Of a stretch of DNA of 64,000 nt, positions 8,279-17,579 are shown in pieces. The position numbers and the translations under genes are program-made. Below the pieces are notes generated by a model. The model was not told the DNA's origin and ran no database searches. It saw nothing but the letters and a program-made list of their open reading frames with translations. Each line of letters begins with the position of its first letter. Position 1 is the stretch's first letter. The stretch is from Streptomyces brasiliensis. GTDB taxonomy: Bacteria; Actinomycetota; Actinomycetes; Streptomycetales; Streptomycetaceae. Location: NCBI RefSeq assembly GCF_014647875.1, contig NZ_BMQA01000011.1, positions 178,207 through 242,206 of the forward strand, given 5' to 3'.

Positions 8279-9128
8279 ATGCCGTCCGTCGCCCGAGTCC
8301 TGAGCCCGCCGTGTCTCTCTGCTGCTCCTGCTGGGCGCCGCCCCGGCCGCGGCCGGGGCCGAGGGCTGGTCGCTCGCGCCGTCCGGCGGCGGCCGCCCGT
8401 CGTTCTACGCCGAGGGCGTGCCCGGGTCCGTCCTGCAGGACACGGTGCCCGTGACCAACCGAAGCGGAAAGCCCGTCACGGCACGGCTGCGCAGGGACCG
8501 GCGTCCGGGTCACCTTCGCCGGCACCTCGATCCGCGTCCCCGCCCGCACGCGCGCCGACGTCCCCTTCACGGTGGCCCTCCCCGACGGTGCCGGGCCCGG
8601 CGACCGCCCCGGCACGATCACGGCCCGCGACACCGATGGCCGTACGCACACCCTCCGGGTCCGGCTGCGGGTCGGCGGCCCCCGGCTGTCCGCGCTGACG
8701 GTCGAACACGTCGCCGTGCACGGCGACCGCATCGCGTACGAGCTGGTCAACCGCGGTACGACCGTCCTCGTGCCGCGGCTCGCCGTGCACGCGGACGGTG
8801 TCTTCGGGCCGGTCCTGGACCGCGCCCCGCGCACCCTGCCGGTCCGGCTGCCCCCGGCCGCCGGCTCCGCCTGAGCGAGCCCTGGCCCGGCCGGCCCTCT
8901 CTGGACGCGGTCGACGTACGGCTGACCGTGACCGCGGCGGGCGGTGCGCACGGCACGGCGGGGACGTCGGTGCGGTTCGTGCCATGGGTCGCGGTGGGTG
9001 CGGGGCTCGCCGTGGCGGCGGGCACGGCCGCGGCGGTCGTCGTCGTACGGCTGCGCAGGCGTCGTACGGCCGATGCCGCGGTCGAACGACCGGACAAGGA
9101 AGTCGAGTTGACGGGAGCGGTGACCTGA
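8279..9128 (+). pseudogene. Frameshifted secreted DUF916 / WxL-interacting-like membrane protein
   Basis: Coding sense is clear but spread over shifted frames. A start MPSVARVLSP moves at about 8303-8320 into a hydrophobic signal segment (VSLLLLLGAAPAAAG). That moves at about 8490 into the body (VRVTFAGTSIRVPARTRADV). That moves at about 8862 into RLSEPWPGRPSLDAV and a C-terminal membrane helix with an RRRR tail. The immunoglobulin-like layout (SFYAEGVPGSVLQDTVPVTN, then PGDRPGTI) resembles DUF916-type proteins that sit in the envelope beside surface proteins. The second shift disappears if one C near 8490 is removed, and the third if one G near 8862 is added. The gene is therefore either decayed or miscalled. 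Confidence 0.65.
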
Positions 9129-9148
9129 GCGGCAAGCTGCGGATCACG

Positions 9149-10195
9149 GTGCTGGTGGCAGCCCTCGCGCTGCTCCTGGCGCCGCTCGCGGGCACGGCGT
9201 CGGCGGCCGCCCGGCCCACCGTCGAGCTGTCGAAGTCCGAGGCGGGGACCGGCGGTTCGATCACCGTGCGCGGCGCCGGCTGGCGGCCGCACACCCTGCT
9301 GATGATGCTGATCTGCGGCCGGGCCACCCCGTCCCGGGGCGTGATCGGCGGCACCAACTCCTGTGCCAACGGTGACGGCAGGGCCGTCACCACCGATGCG
9401 GACGGGAGCTTCCACCGGCAACTCCCCGTCGCCGAACCGCCGGTGCCCTGCCCCTGTGTCGTCCACGTGGCCACCGTCACCGGTGCCAGGGCCGACGCGG
9501 ACGCCGTCTTCCAGGTCGCGGGGCACGCGGTGAAGCCGCTGCCCGCCGAATCCGCCGACGGCCGCCTGTCCGTCCTCAGCGACACCCGGCTCACCGGCTC
9601 CAGCGGACTGCTCACCTGGTTCGGCGCGCCGCCGTCCCGCAGCCCGGTCTTCACGGTCGGCAACGTGGGCACCTCCACCGTCCACAACCCCGTCTTCCGG
9701 ATCGGCACCGGGCACGGCGTGTTCGCCCCGCAGTGGGACGACCAGCAGTGGCGCGGCACCCTCGAGCCCGGTCGGAAGACGCAGATCAAGCTGCCGGTGG
9801 AACTGGCTGCGGGGGCGCACGGGGACTACACCGTCTCGCTGGGATACGGCGGCAAGGTGCTCGCCGAGCAGCCGTGGGGCGTGGGCCGGCCCTGGGGCGT
9901 GACGCTGTTCTGGATCCTGCTCTGCCTGGTGGTACCGGCCGCGGTCTTCCGCGCCGGGATGGTGGTGGTGGACCGCGTACGACCGCGCGGGGCTTCGGGC
10001 GCCAGGCACCGAGGGCTGCCCCGACTCACGCTCGAATTCCCGAAGTTCCGCAGGTCGGAGGCCCCTCCGCCTCCGACCTCGACCCTGCCGTGGTTCACCC
10101 CGGACAGCGATCCGGGCACGGCCGGTCGGCTCTCCGCACCGCACGACGACAGCCCGACGAGCCCTACGACTCCCAGCAGGAAGGGACCCACGTGA
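9149..10195 (+). CDS. Secreted/membrane-anchored protein of unknown function in surface-protein cluster
   Basis: This protein of about 348 residues is intact through its main body. It has an N-terminal hydrophobic signal (VLVAALALLLAPLAGTASA) and a beta-rich extracellular domain with the TVELSKSEAG and ITVRGAGW pattern of neocarzinostatin-like or Ig-like modules. A membrane helix follows near residues 250-270 (GVTLFWILLCLVVPAAVF), then a 75-residue basic, Pro-rich cytoplasmic tail. The start is uncertain. GTG 9149 is the only ordinary in-frame start, but it leaves no positive charge before the hydrophobic core; reading from CTG 9125 would add LSGKLRIT. A lost base near 9125 could also explain this. 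Its stop overlaps the next gene's GTG. Confidence 0.6.
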   Translation: MLVAALALLLAPLAGTASAAARPTVELSKSEAGTGGSITVRGAGWRPHTLLMMLICGRATPSRGVIGGTNSCANGDGRAVTTDADGSFHRQLPVAEPPVPCPCVVHVATVTGARADADAVFQVAGHAVKPLPAESADGRLSVLSDTRLTGSSGLLTWFGAPPSRSPVFTVGNVGTSTVHNPVFRIGTGHGVFAPQWDDQQWRGTLEPGRKTQIKLPVELAAGAHGDYTVSLGYGGKVLAEQPWGVGRPWGVTLFWILLCLVVPAAVFRAGMVVVDRVRPRGASGARHRGLPRLTLEFPKFRRSEAPPPPTSTLPWFTPDSDPGTAGRLSAPHDDSPTSPTTPSRKGPT

Positions 10196-11506
10196 GCATG
10201 CGAAGGAGAGTCACACCGACCGGCGGACGCAGAGCGGGCGCGGCTGCGGCCGCACTGGTACTCGGCGGGGCGGGCGTCCTGCTGGGGGTGGCCGCGGTGC
10301 CTGCGCAGGCGGCCGAGGTGTCGTTCGCCACGCACTGCGTGCCGCCCGCGGGCATCGAGCCCGTCGACGGCACCACCACGGTCGCGGTCACCGCGCCGGT
10401 CCGCGGCCAAGGTGGGCGACACGGTCGACGTCGTGTGGACGTTCGTGCAGGCCGCGTCCAAGAACCCCGACATCATCGACCTGCCCGCCAACTCGGTCCA
10501 GCCGTCCGGAGTCCTCAAGGCGACCGGCGCGCAGACCGGTGACATCGCGATGCAGGGGCCGCGGGAGAACCCGGCGATCCCCAAGGGCGCCGCCATGGTG
10601 CTGTCCGCGATGAAGGGCTCGGTGAAGCTGACGACGCCGGGGGAGCTGACGCTCACTCCGGACGCGTACACCGTCAACGCCATGTCGACGGACACGAAGT
10701 GCACGCCGACGGAGACGGTGCAGAAGGCGGCGACGATCCAGGTGACGCCGGGGGACGGCGGTACGCCGAGCACGATCCCGGATCCGAGCGGCTCGGCCTC
10801 ACCGTCGCCACCGCCGTCGGCCGACCCCGGCGCGTCCACGTCGCCCTCCGCCTCCGGGGGCGGCGACACCGGCCGGACGGACTTCACCGGCAAGGAGGTC
10901 CAGGTGCCGTACGCCTGCAAGACGCCGATCGGCGACAAGAGCGCGACCTCGCCGGTGCAGATCGGTGCGAAGAAGAGCGGCGGGAGTTACGACCTCACCG
11001 TGCAGTTCAAGAAGTCGGTGATGGACAGCCCGGCCGACATCCCCGAGGACTCCGTGAAGCCGTCGATGGAGGTGGTGCTGGGCGGCGCCGACAAGGGCAC
11101 GGTGCATGTGGAGGGGCCGACGAACGCGAACGACATCAAGTCGGGCGACCCGATCGAGATCCCCGACCTGACCGGCACGTACAAGCCGGGCGCGAGCGGC
11201 ACGTCGACGCTGTCCCCGGGTGTCCTCACGGTCAAGGCCCTGGGCACGACGACCACGTGCACCCCGGAGAAGACGGAGGTCTCCCTGACCCTCGACACCA
11301 CACAGCAGCCGGGCGGCGCGTCGGGCGGCACATCGACCTCGGGCGGCACATCGACGGGCGGCACGGACGGCTCCGCATCGGGCGGCCTGGCAGCAACGGG
11401 CGCGAACGACCACGCGGCCCTGAAGGCCCTGGGCCTGGTGGCCGGCACGACGATCCTGCTGGGTGCGGCGGTATTCACATTCCTGCCGGGAAGGCGGACA
11501 CGCTGA
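10192..11506 (+). pseudogene. Two-domain LAxTG sortase-substrate surface protein with one frameshift
   Basis: The start GTG (preceded by GGAAGGGA) gives MSMRRRVTPTGGRR and a signal peptide ending in VPAQAAEV. The frame breaks at about 10400; removing one C from CCGGTCCGCGG joins VTAPV directly to AAKVGDTVDVVWTF. The joined protein of about 437 residues has two copies of the same extracellular domain, each closing with a TxxxCTP strand. A Ser/Pro-rich spacer separates them. The end is a LAATG sorting signal with a hydrophobic helix and an RRTR tail, the form preferred by Streptomyces class E sortases. The second copy starts CKTPIGDKSATSP, nearly identical to the protein at 7563. Apart from the shift the gene looks functional. 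Confidence 0.75.
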
Positions 11507-11530
11507 CCCTGGTGTGTCGGCACAGGCGAA

Positions 11531-11567
11531 CGGGGGCCATCGCATCCCGACGATGCGATGGCCCCCG
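11531..11567. terminator. Bidirectional hairpin terminator
   Basis: A perfect 16-bp stem, CGGGGGCCATCGCATC (11531-11546) with GATGCGATGGCCCCCG (11552-11567), and a 5-base loop. It is centred between the convergent surface-protein gene and the peptide-transporter gene, and overlaps neither. Confidence 0.9.
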
Positions 11568-11584
11568 CTCGGCCAGGACGTGCG

Positions 11585-13081
11585 TCAGCGGACGTCGCCC
11601 ATGAGTTCCTTGACCTTGTTGCGGTACATCCACACCGCCACACCGGCCAGCACGGCGAGCACCGCCTGCATGGCCACGATGCCCGTCTTGTTCAGGTCGA
11701 CGCCGGCGATGGAGAGCAGACCGGTCGTGGCGTCACCGGCGGTGACGGCCAGGAACCAGACGCCCATCATCTGGGAGGCATACTTCGCCGGTGCCATCTT
11801 CGTGGTGACCGACAGGCCGACCGGGGAGAGCAGAAGCTCACCGACGGTCTGCACGAAGTAGATCCCGACCAGCCACATCGCCGCCGCCTTGTGACCGCCG
11901 TCGGCGATCGACAACGGGGCGAGGAAGAGGAAGAACGAGGCGCCGATCAGCACCAGACCGCCCGCGAACTTCACCGCGGTGCTGGGCTCCTTGCCGCGCC
12001 GGGCGAGCGCCAGCCACGCCCAGGCGAAGACCGGCGCCAACGCCATGATCATGACCGGGTTCACGGACTGGTACCAGGAGACCGGGAAATTCCAGCCGAA
12101 GATCGTGTTCTTCGCCGAGGAGTCGGCGAACAGGGACACCGTCGAGCCACCCTGGTCGTAGATCATCCAGAACACGGCCGCGGCGACGAAGAACCAGATG
12201 TAAGCGCTCATCTTGGACTGCTCGGCGCGGTTCAGGTCCTTGTCCCGCTTGATGCGGGCGATGACCACGACCGGGATCAGCAGACCGGCGATGGTGATCG
12301 GGACCAGCAGCCAGTTCAGCGTGTAGACGCCGGAGAAGCCGATGACGGCGTAGAAGACGACCGCAACGGCGGCCCACAGGCCGGCCTTGGTCAGGGTGGC
12401 CTTCTTCTCCGCGGCGGTCAGCGGGGTGGGCACGATGTCCGAACGCGAGCTCAGGTGGCGGGTACCGAGCAGGAACTGGGCCAGACCCAGCGCCATGCCG
12501 AGCGCGGCGAGCGCGAAGCCCAGGTGCCAGTTGTAGTTCTCGCCGACGGTGCCGATGATCAGCGGCGCGGCGAAGGCGCCCAGGTTGATGCCGATGTAGA
12601 AGAGCGTGAAACCACCGTCACGGCGCGGGTCGTCCGGACCGTTGTAGAGGTGGCCGACCATCGTGGAGATGTTGGCCTTCAGCAGACCGGAGCCGATCGC
12701 GACCAGGCCGAGCCCCGCGAAGAACGTACCGGCGCTGGGCAGAGCCAGCGTCAGGTGGCCGAGCATGATGATCGCGCCCGCGACGGCGACCGTCTTGCGG
12801 GGGCCGAGGACGCGGTCCGCGAACCAGCCGCCCGGCAGGGCCAGCAGGTACACGAGGGACAGGTACACCGAGTAGATCGCGGTCGCCGTGGCCGCGTTCA
12901 TGTGCAGGCCGCCCGGTGCCACCAGGTACAGCGGGAGCAGGGCCTTCATGCCGTAGTAGGAGAATCGCTCCCACATCTCGGTCATGAAGAGAGTGGCCAG
13001 TCCGCGGGGGTGGCCGAAGAAGGTCTTCTCGGAACCGGGGGTGCCCGGTCGGACCGAGTCCTTCGTCAGGCTGGACGCCAT
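11585..13081 (-). CDS. Proton-dependent oligopeptide transporter (POT/PTR family)
   Basis: A 498-residue integral membrane protein of the major facilitator superfamily. The POT signature is clear: EMWERFSYYGMKALLPLYL (about residues 35-53), where the ExxERFxYY motif carries proton coupling, and FTLFYIGINLGAFAAPLI (about 158-175), the PTR2 signature 2. About 12-14 hydrophobic helices are visible. It imports di- and tripeptides driven by the proton gradient. AAGGAA lies five bases before the ATG. A 489-base region without genes separates it from the divergent response regulator. Confidence 0.93.
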   Translation of the reverse strand: MASSLTKDSVRPGTPGSEKTFFGHPRGLATLFMTEMWERFSYYGMKALLPLYLVAPGGLHMNAATATAIYSVYLSLVYLLALPGGWFADRVLGPRKTVAVAGAIIMLGHLTLALPSAGTFFAGLGLVAIGSGLLKANISTMVGHLYNGPDDPRRDGGFTLFYIGINLGAFAAPLIIGTVGENYNWHLGFALAALGMALGLAQFLLGTRHLSSRSDIVPTPLTAAEKKATLTKAGLWAAVAVVFYAVIGFSGVYTLNWLLVPITIAGLLIPVVVIARIKRDKDLNRAEQSKMSAYIWFFVAAAVFWMIYDQGGSTVSLFADSSAKNTIFGWNFPVSWYQSVNPVMIMALAPVFAWAWLALARRGKEPSTAVKFAGGLVLIGASFFLFLAPLSIADGGHKAAAMWLVGIYFVQTVGELLLSPVGLSVTTKMAPAKYASQMMGVWFLAVTAGDATTGLLSIAGVDLNKTGIVAMQAVLAVLAGVAVWMYRNKVKELMGDVR

Positions 13082-13570
13082 GGTCGTTCCTTGCTGGTCG
13101 GGACGCGCGTGGAGCGTTGCGCGCCCGTGGGGGGAGGGGCCGGCACCGGCGGGGTCGGTACGTCCACCCCACGCCCGGAGGGAGCCCGCCCCGGATCGCG
13201 GGGCGGCGGACGGCGACCACCGGGATCCACGCCCCGCGACGCGACGGTGCGTCGGGAGCCCGGCCAGAGGTCATTCCTTTCAAGGCCGGCACGGGCCGGC
13301 CCGCACACGAAAGAGACCTTCAGCGTGGATCGACGCGGAAGGTCACCGGTGTACTACAGGCGCTCAGGTCACCATACGGCAGGACACTGCCGGATATGAA
13401 AGGACTTGAGACACGGATCACAGGTGTCGGCGGAACCTCAGGACCGGTTTCGAAGGTCTCTCCTACCATCGCACCTCTCGCCCATAGGTTCGTACTACTG
13501 TGCCCCAAGGTAAGAATCCCTGGTCGCGATCACACCCCAGCTCCGCGCGCGGGCGGTCTACCATCACCTC
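13082..13570. promoter_or_regulatory. 489-base divergent intergenic region between peptide transporter and response regulator
   Basis: No gene is supported here. Visible elements are two GGTCACC heptamers 26 bases apart (13341-13347 and 13367-13373), a small hairpin CGGCAG-GACA-CTGCCG (13377-13392) and a GC-rich half nearer the transporter. The half nearer the response regulator has lower GC and probably holds both promoters. Its length leaves room for a long transporter leader. Confidence 0.45.
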
Positions 13571-14248
13571 ATGACCCGTGTACTGCTCGCCGAGGACGAC
13601 GCTTCCATCTCGGAGCCGCTGGCCCGCGCCCTGCGCCGGGAGGGTTACGAGGTCGAAGTGCGCGAGGACGGACCCACCGCACTCGACGCCGGAATGCAGG
13701 GCGGCGTCGATCTGGTCGTGCTGGACCTGGGGCTGCCCGGCATGGACGGCCTGGAGGTCGCCCGCCGGCTGCGTGCCGAGGGGCACACCGTGCCGATCCT
13801 CATCCTGACCGCGCGCGCCGACGAGGTGGACACCGTCGTCGGCCTCGACGCGGGCGCCGACGACTACGTCACCAAGCCGTTCCGGCTCGCCGAACTCCTG
13901 GCCCGGGTCCGGGCCCTGCTCCGGCGCGGCTCCGCCGAGCCCCAGCAGCCCCCGGCCACGCACGGCGTGCGCATCGACGTCGAGTCGCATCGCGCGTGGA
14001 TGGGCGACGAGGAACTCCAGCTCACGGCGAAGGAGTTCGACCTGCTGCGGGTGCTCGTGCGCGACGCCGGCCGTGTTGTGACGCGGGACCAGCTGATGCG
14101 CGAGGTGTGGGACACCACGTGGTGGTCGTCCACCAAGACGCTCGACATGCACATCTCCTGGCTCCGCAAGAAGCTCGGCGACGACGCGGCGAACCCCCGC
14201 TACATCGCGACGGTGCGGGGAGTCGGCTTCCGGTTCGAGAAGAGCTAG
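13571..14248 (+). CDS. OmpR-family response regulator
   Basis: A 225-residue two-component regulator. The receiver domain (1-115) has the acidic pair EDD at 8-10, the phosphoacceptor Asp in VVLDLGLPGMDG (about residue 52) and the TKPF lysine (about 101). The C-terminal winged helix (about 130-223) includes LTAKEFDLLRVL and the DNA-contacting STKTLDMHISWLRKKLGD, ending in YIATVRGVGFRFE. The sensor kinase follows 150 bases downstream on the same strand. The ligand is unknown. The gap between the pair is occupied by a dispersed repeat, which is unusual for a regulator/kinase operon. Confidence 0.93.
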   Translation: MTRVLLAEDDASISEPLARALRREGYEVEVREDGPTALDAGMQGGVDLVVLDLGLPGMDGLEVARRLRAEGHTVPILILTARADEVDTVVGLDAGADDYVTKPFRLAELLARVRALLRRGSAEPQQPPATHGVRIDVESHRAWMGDEELQLTAKEFDLLRVLVRDAGRVVTRDQLMREVWDTTWWSSTKTLDMHISWLRKKLGDDAANPRYIATVRGVGFRFEKS

Positions 14249-14253
14249 GCGCC

Positions 14254-14335
14254 GCGGGGGCTGGCGCGCAGGTGCGGCCGCGAGTTCGTTGTGGCTGGTC
14301 GCGCAGGTGGCCGCGCCCCTTCGGGGCGCTGCGCC
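14254..14335. repeat. Dispersed Streptomyces-type intergenic repeat with hairpin
   Basis: The stretch carries CGTTGTGGCTGGTCGCGC and a GCGCCCC-TTC-GGGGCGC hairpin (14313-14329). A related block, CGTCGTGGCCGGTCGCGC followed by CCGCGCCCCTTCGG, lies at 27193-27256 after the thioesterase gene. The shared order of motifs marks both as copies of one intergenic repeat family, which I recall as common in Streptomyces genomes. Here the hairpin lies between a response regulator and its kinase and could lower kinase expression. Confidence 0.55.
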
Positions 14336-14398
14336 GGCCGGGGTTTCCAGGTGCCCGAGGCACACTGGTCGTCGTAATGCCATCGCCCGGAGGGCCCC

Positions 14399-15676
14399 GT
14401 GCGCCGTCGTCTGATCCAGTCCACCCTCGCCGTCGTTCTCGTCGTGATCGCCGTGTTCGGTGTGTCGCTCGTCATCGTCGAGACGCGGACGATCAGCAAC
14501 AGCGCGCAGGAGCGGGTCGACTCGGAGGCGTTGCGGCTCGCCAGCATCGTGGACAGCCGGATCCTCGGCGACGAGAACATCACCGCCGAGATACTGCGCA
14601 GCCAGGTCGGCGAGAACCAGTACGCCGTCATCCGCATGTCCGGCCGCCCGCCCATCGAGCTCGGCACCAGGCCGGAGGGGGACGTCATCCGCTCCAGCGC
14701 CGACGGAGAGGAAGGCGAGGGGGTCACCGTCGAGGAACCGCGCTCGTCCGTGACCCGTGAGGTCGGCCGCACCCTGCTGATCATCGGCGCGGTCGCGCTG
14801 CTCGCGGTGGTCGCCGCCGTCCTGCTCGCCGTACGCCAGGCGAACCGTCTCGCCTCCCCGCTGACCGACCTCGCCGAGACCGCCGAACGCCTCGGCTCCG
14901 GCGACCCGCGCCCCCGCCACAAGCGCTACGGCGTTCCCGAGCTGGACCGGGTCGCCGACGTCCTGGACTCCTCCGCCGAGCGCATCGCCCGCATGCTCAC
15001 CGCCGAGCGCAGACTGGCCGCCGACGCCTCCCACCAGCTGCGCACGCCCCTCACCGCGCTGTCGATGCGCCTCGAGGAGATCACCCTCACCGACGACCCG
15101 GACACCGTGAAGGACGAGGCGAACGTCGCGCTGACGCAGGTGGAGCGGCTCACGGACGTCGTTGAACGGCTGCTGACGAACGCCCGCGACCCACGCACCG
15201 GCTCCGCCGTCTCCTTCGACCTCGACGAGGTCATCCAGCAGCAGCTCGCCGAGTGGCGCCCGGCCTACCGCAGCGCGGGCCGCGCGATCGTCAGCTCCGG
15301 CAAGCGGCATCTGCAGGCCGTGGGCACGCCCGGCGCGGTGGCGCAGGTGCTGGCGGCGCTGATCGAGAACTCGCTGATGCACGGCGGTGGCACGGTCGCC
15401 CTGCGCACCCGTGTCACCGGCAACCAGTCCGTCGTCGAGGTCACCGACGAGGGGCCCGGCGTCCCGGCCGACCTGGGCGCCCGGATCTTCGAGCGGACGA
15501 TCAGCGGGCGCAACTCGACGGGCATCGGCCTCGCCGTCGCCCGGGACCTCGCGGAGGCGGACGGCGGCCGGCTGGAGCTGCTCCAGGCTCAGCCCCCGGT
15601 GTTCGGCCTGTTCCTGTCGCGGACACCACCGCTCAGGAAGCAGCAGGGCGACGACGACGCACCGATGGTGCGCTGA
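14399..15676 (+). CDS. Sensor histidine kinase
   Basis: A 425-residue membrane kinase. TM1 is at about residues 7-27, a short extracytoplasmic region spans about 28-120, TM2 lies at about 125-148, and a HAMP linker follows (LASPLTDLAETAERLGSGD). The HisKA phosphoacceptor is in ASHQLRTPLTAL (about residue 212). The catalytic domain has the N box IENSLMHGG (about 322), DEGPGVP (G1, about 350) and a G2 motif STGIGLAVARDLAEADGG (about 372). GTG 14399 has GGAGGG four bases upstream. It pairs with the preceding OmpR-type regulator. Confidence 0.92.
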   Translation: MRRRLIQSTLAVVLVVIAVFGVSLVIVETRTISNSAQERVDSEALRLASIVDSRILGDENITAEILRSQVGENQYAVIRMSGRPPIELGTRPEGDVIRSSADGEEGEGVTVEEPRSSVTREVGRTLLIIGAVALLAVVAAVLLAVRQANRLASPLTDLAETAERLGSGDPRPRHKRYGVPELDRVADVLDSSAERIARMLTAERRLAADASHQLRTPLTALSMRLEEITLTDDPDTVKDEANVALTQVERLTDVVERLLTNARDPRTGSAVSFDLDEVIQQQLAEWRPAYRSAGRAIVSSGKRHLQAVGTPGAVAQVLAALIENSLMHGGGTVALRTRVTGNQSVVEVTDEGPGVPADLGARIFERTISGRNSTGIGLAVARDLAEADGGRLELLQAQPPVFGLFLSRTPPLRKQQGDDDAPMVR

Positions 15677-15706
15677 GGCCCCCCGCCCCGTCCCCCGCCT
15701 CAGGGG

Positions 15707-16210
15707 TTACAGGACCCGCTGCTGCGCGCTCGCCCGCTCGGGCTCCGCCGCCGGACAGGGCTCGGCACGGGTGACTGCCTCCCGGCCGGGCAGCGTGCGG
15801 AACACCCAGGTGCGGTACGACCAGAACCGGAACAGGGTCGCGAGGCCGATGCCCACCACCTTGAAGACGTTGCGCTGCAGGGAACTCTCCCAGTGCAGGC
15901 CGTAGATCGCGACGAACAGGATGCCGTTCTCGATGACCAGGCCGATCACGCTGAAGACCAGGAAGAGCGTCAGCTCGCGGGTCCGCGCGCTCTTGTCACG
16001 GTCCCGGTACGTGAAGTAACGGAAGCCCACGTAGTTGCAGGCGATGGCGACGACGGTGGCGATCACGTTGGCACGGACGGCCTGCAGGGTGGTCAGGTGC
16101 CACAGCAGATTGGAGACACCGAAATTGACGACGGTACCCACTGCGCCCACCGCGCCGAACTTGGCGATCTCGTGGACCAGCTTTCGCAACCCCGAGGAAC
16201 CACGTTCCAT
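15707..16210 (-). CDS. GtrA family membrane protein
   Basis: A 167-residue protein with four predicted membrane helices and the GtrA-family opening FAKFGAVGAVGTVVNFGVSNLL type pattern (residues about 16-37). Members are thought to help move polyprenyl-linked sugars across the membrane or to assist glycosyltransferases. It is convergent with the kinase gene (31 bases apart) and divergent from purK. No glycosyltransferase sits immediately beside it, so its partner is unknown. Confidence 0.85.
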   Translation of the reverse strand: MERGSSGLRKLVHEIAKFGAVGAVGTVVNFGVSNLLWHLTTLQAVRANVIATVVAIACNYVGFRYFTYRDRDKSARTRELTLFLVFSVIGLVIENGILFVAIYGLHWESSLQRNVFKVVGIGLATLFRFWSYRTWVFRTLPGREAVTRAEPCPAAEPERASAQQRVL

Positions 16211-16427
16211 GGTCGTGCAGTCCCCCGTCCGTAGGTTTTGTCCAACCCAGTCATGCTATCCATCCGGCTTCCGACGCGCCTGTGCGCGGGCTCACAGATC
16301 GGGAACAAGTCGGAAAGAGCAGCGGAAAAGCGGGGCAAGAGAGGGTGAAACCGTAGTAAGAACCGGTAAGAACCCTGCTCTAAGGCATGGAATCCGGCCG
16401 ACCCGGCGTGGCCGATACCCTGGGGGC

Positions 16428-17579
16428 GTGACGTTCCCGGTAGTCGGCATGGTCGGCGGGGGTCAGCTCGCTCGTATGACACACGAGGCGGGCATCCCGT
16501 TGGGCATCAGGTTCAAGCTCCTCAGTGACACCCCTCAGGATTCCGCGGCGCAGGTCGTCAGCGATGTCGTCGTCGGCGACTATCGCGACCTCGACACGCT
16601 GCGCGAGTTCGCGCGCGGTTGTGACGTGATCACCTTCGATCACGAACACGTACCCACCGAGCACCTCCGCGCCCTGGAGGCGGACGGAATCCCCGTCCGC
16701 CCGGGCCCCGACGCGCTCGTGCACGCCCAGGACAAGGGCGTGATGCGCGCGAAGCTCGACGCGATCGGTGTGCCGTGCCCACGGCACCGGATCGTCGCCG
16801 ACCCCGAGGACGTGGTCCGCTTCGCGGCCGAGGGCGACGGCTTCCCGGTCGTCCTCAAGACCGTCCGCGGCGGCTACGACGGCAAGGGCGTGTGGGTCGT
16901 GGAGACCGCGGAGGAGGCCAGCGACCCGTTCCGGGCCGGGGTCCCGGTGCTCGCCGAGGAGAAGATCGACTACGTCCGCGAGCTCGCGGCCAACGTCGTA
17001 CGCTCGCCGCACGGCCAGGCCGTCGCCTATCCGGTCGTCGAGTCCCAGCAGGTGAACGGCGTCTGCGACACCGTGATCGCACCCGCCCCCGGCCTGGACG
17101 AGGACCTCGCCCTCAGGGCCGAGGAGATGGCGCTGCGCATAGCCAAGGAACTGGGCGTCGTCGGCCATCTCGCCGTCGAGCTGTTCGAGATCCGCAATGA
17201 CGACGGATCTTCTGGTGTCCTCGTCAACGAACTCGCGATGCGCCCGCACAACTCCGGCCACTGGACCCAGGACGGCGCGATCACCTCGCAGTTCGCCAAC
17301 CACGTCCGCGCCGTCCTCGACCTCCCGCTCGGCGACCCGCGCCCGCGCGCCCCGTGGACCGTCATGGTCAACGTCCTCGGCGGCGACTACCCCGACATGT
17401 ACTCCGCGTACCTGCACTGCATGGCCCGCGATCCCAAGCTCAAGATCCACATGTACGGCAAGGACGTGAAGCCCGGCCGCAAGGTCGGCCACGTCAACAC
17501 CTACGGCGACGACCTGGACGACGTCCTCGAGCGCGCACGTCACGCTGCCGGTTATCTGAGAGGCACGATCACCGAATGA
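16428..17579 (+). CDS. purK: 5-(carboxyamino)imidazole ribonucleotide synthase
   Basis: A 383-residue ATP-grasp enzyme that makes N5-CAIR from AIR, bicarbonate and ATP in purine synthesis. It opens with the family's VVGMVGGGQLARM, has the ATP-grasp lysine in FPVVLKTVRGGYDGKG (about residue 143) and the metal and phosphate residues in VNELAMRPHNSGHWT (about 265). GTG 16428 gives the canonical N-terminus. Its stop overlaps purE by ATGA, so the two consecutive steps are translationally coupled. Confidence 0.96.
   Translation: MTFPVVGMVGGGQLARMTHEAGIPLGIRFKLLSDTPQDSAAQVVSDVVVGDYRDLDTLREFARGCDVITFDHEHVPTEHLRALEADGIPVRPGPDALVHAQDKGVMRAKLDAIGVPCPRHRIVADPEDVVRFAAEGDGFPVVLKTVRGGYDGKGVWVVETAEEASDPFRAGVPVLAEEKIDYVRELAANVVRSPHGQAVAYPVVESQQVNGVCDTVIAPAPGLDEDLALRAEEMALRIAKELGVVGHLAVELFEIRNDDGSSGVLVNELAMRPHNSGHWTQDGAITSQFANHVRAVLDLPLGDPRPRAPWTVMVNVLGGDYPDMYSAYLHCMARDPKLKIHMYGKDVKPGRKVGHVNTYGDDLDDVLERARHAAGYLRGTITE

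Noticed and set aside
13117..13409. Short open frames in the peptide-transporter upstream region
   Set aside because: They have no ribosome sites and no recognisable domains; they reflect GC-rich sequence lacking stops.
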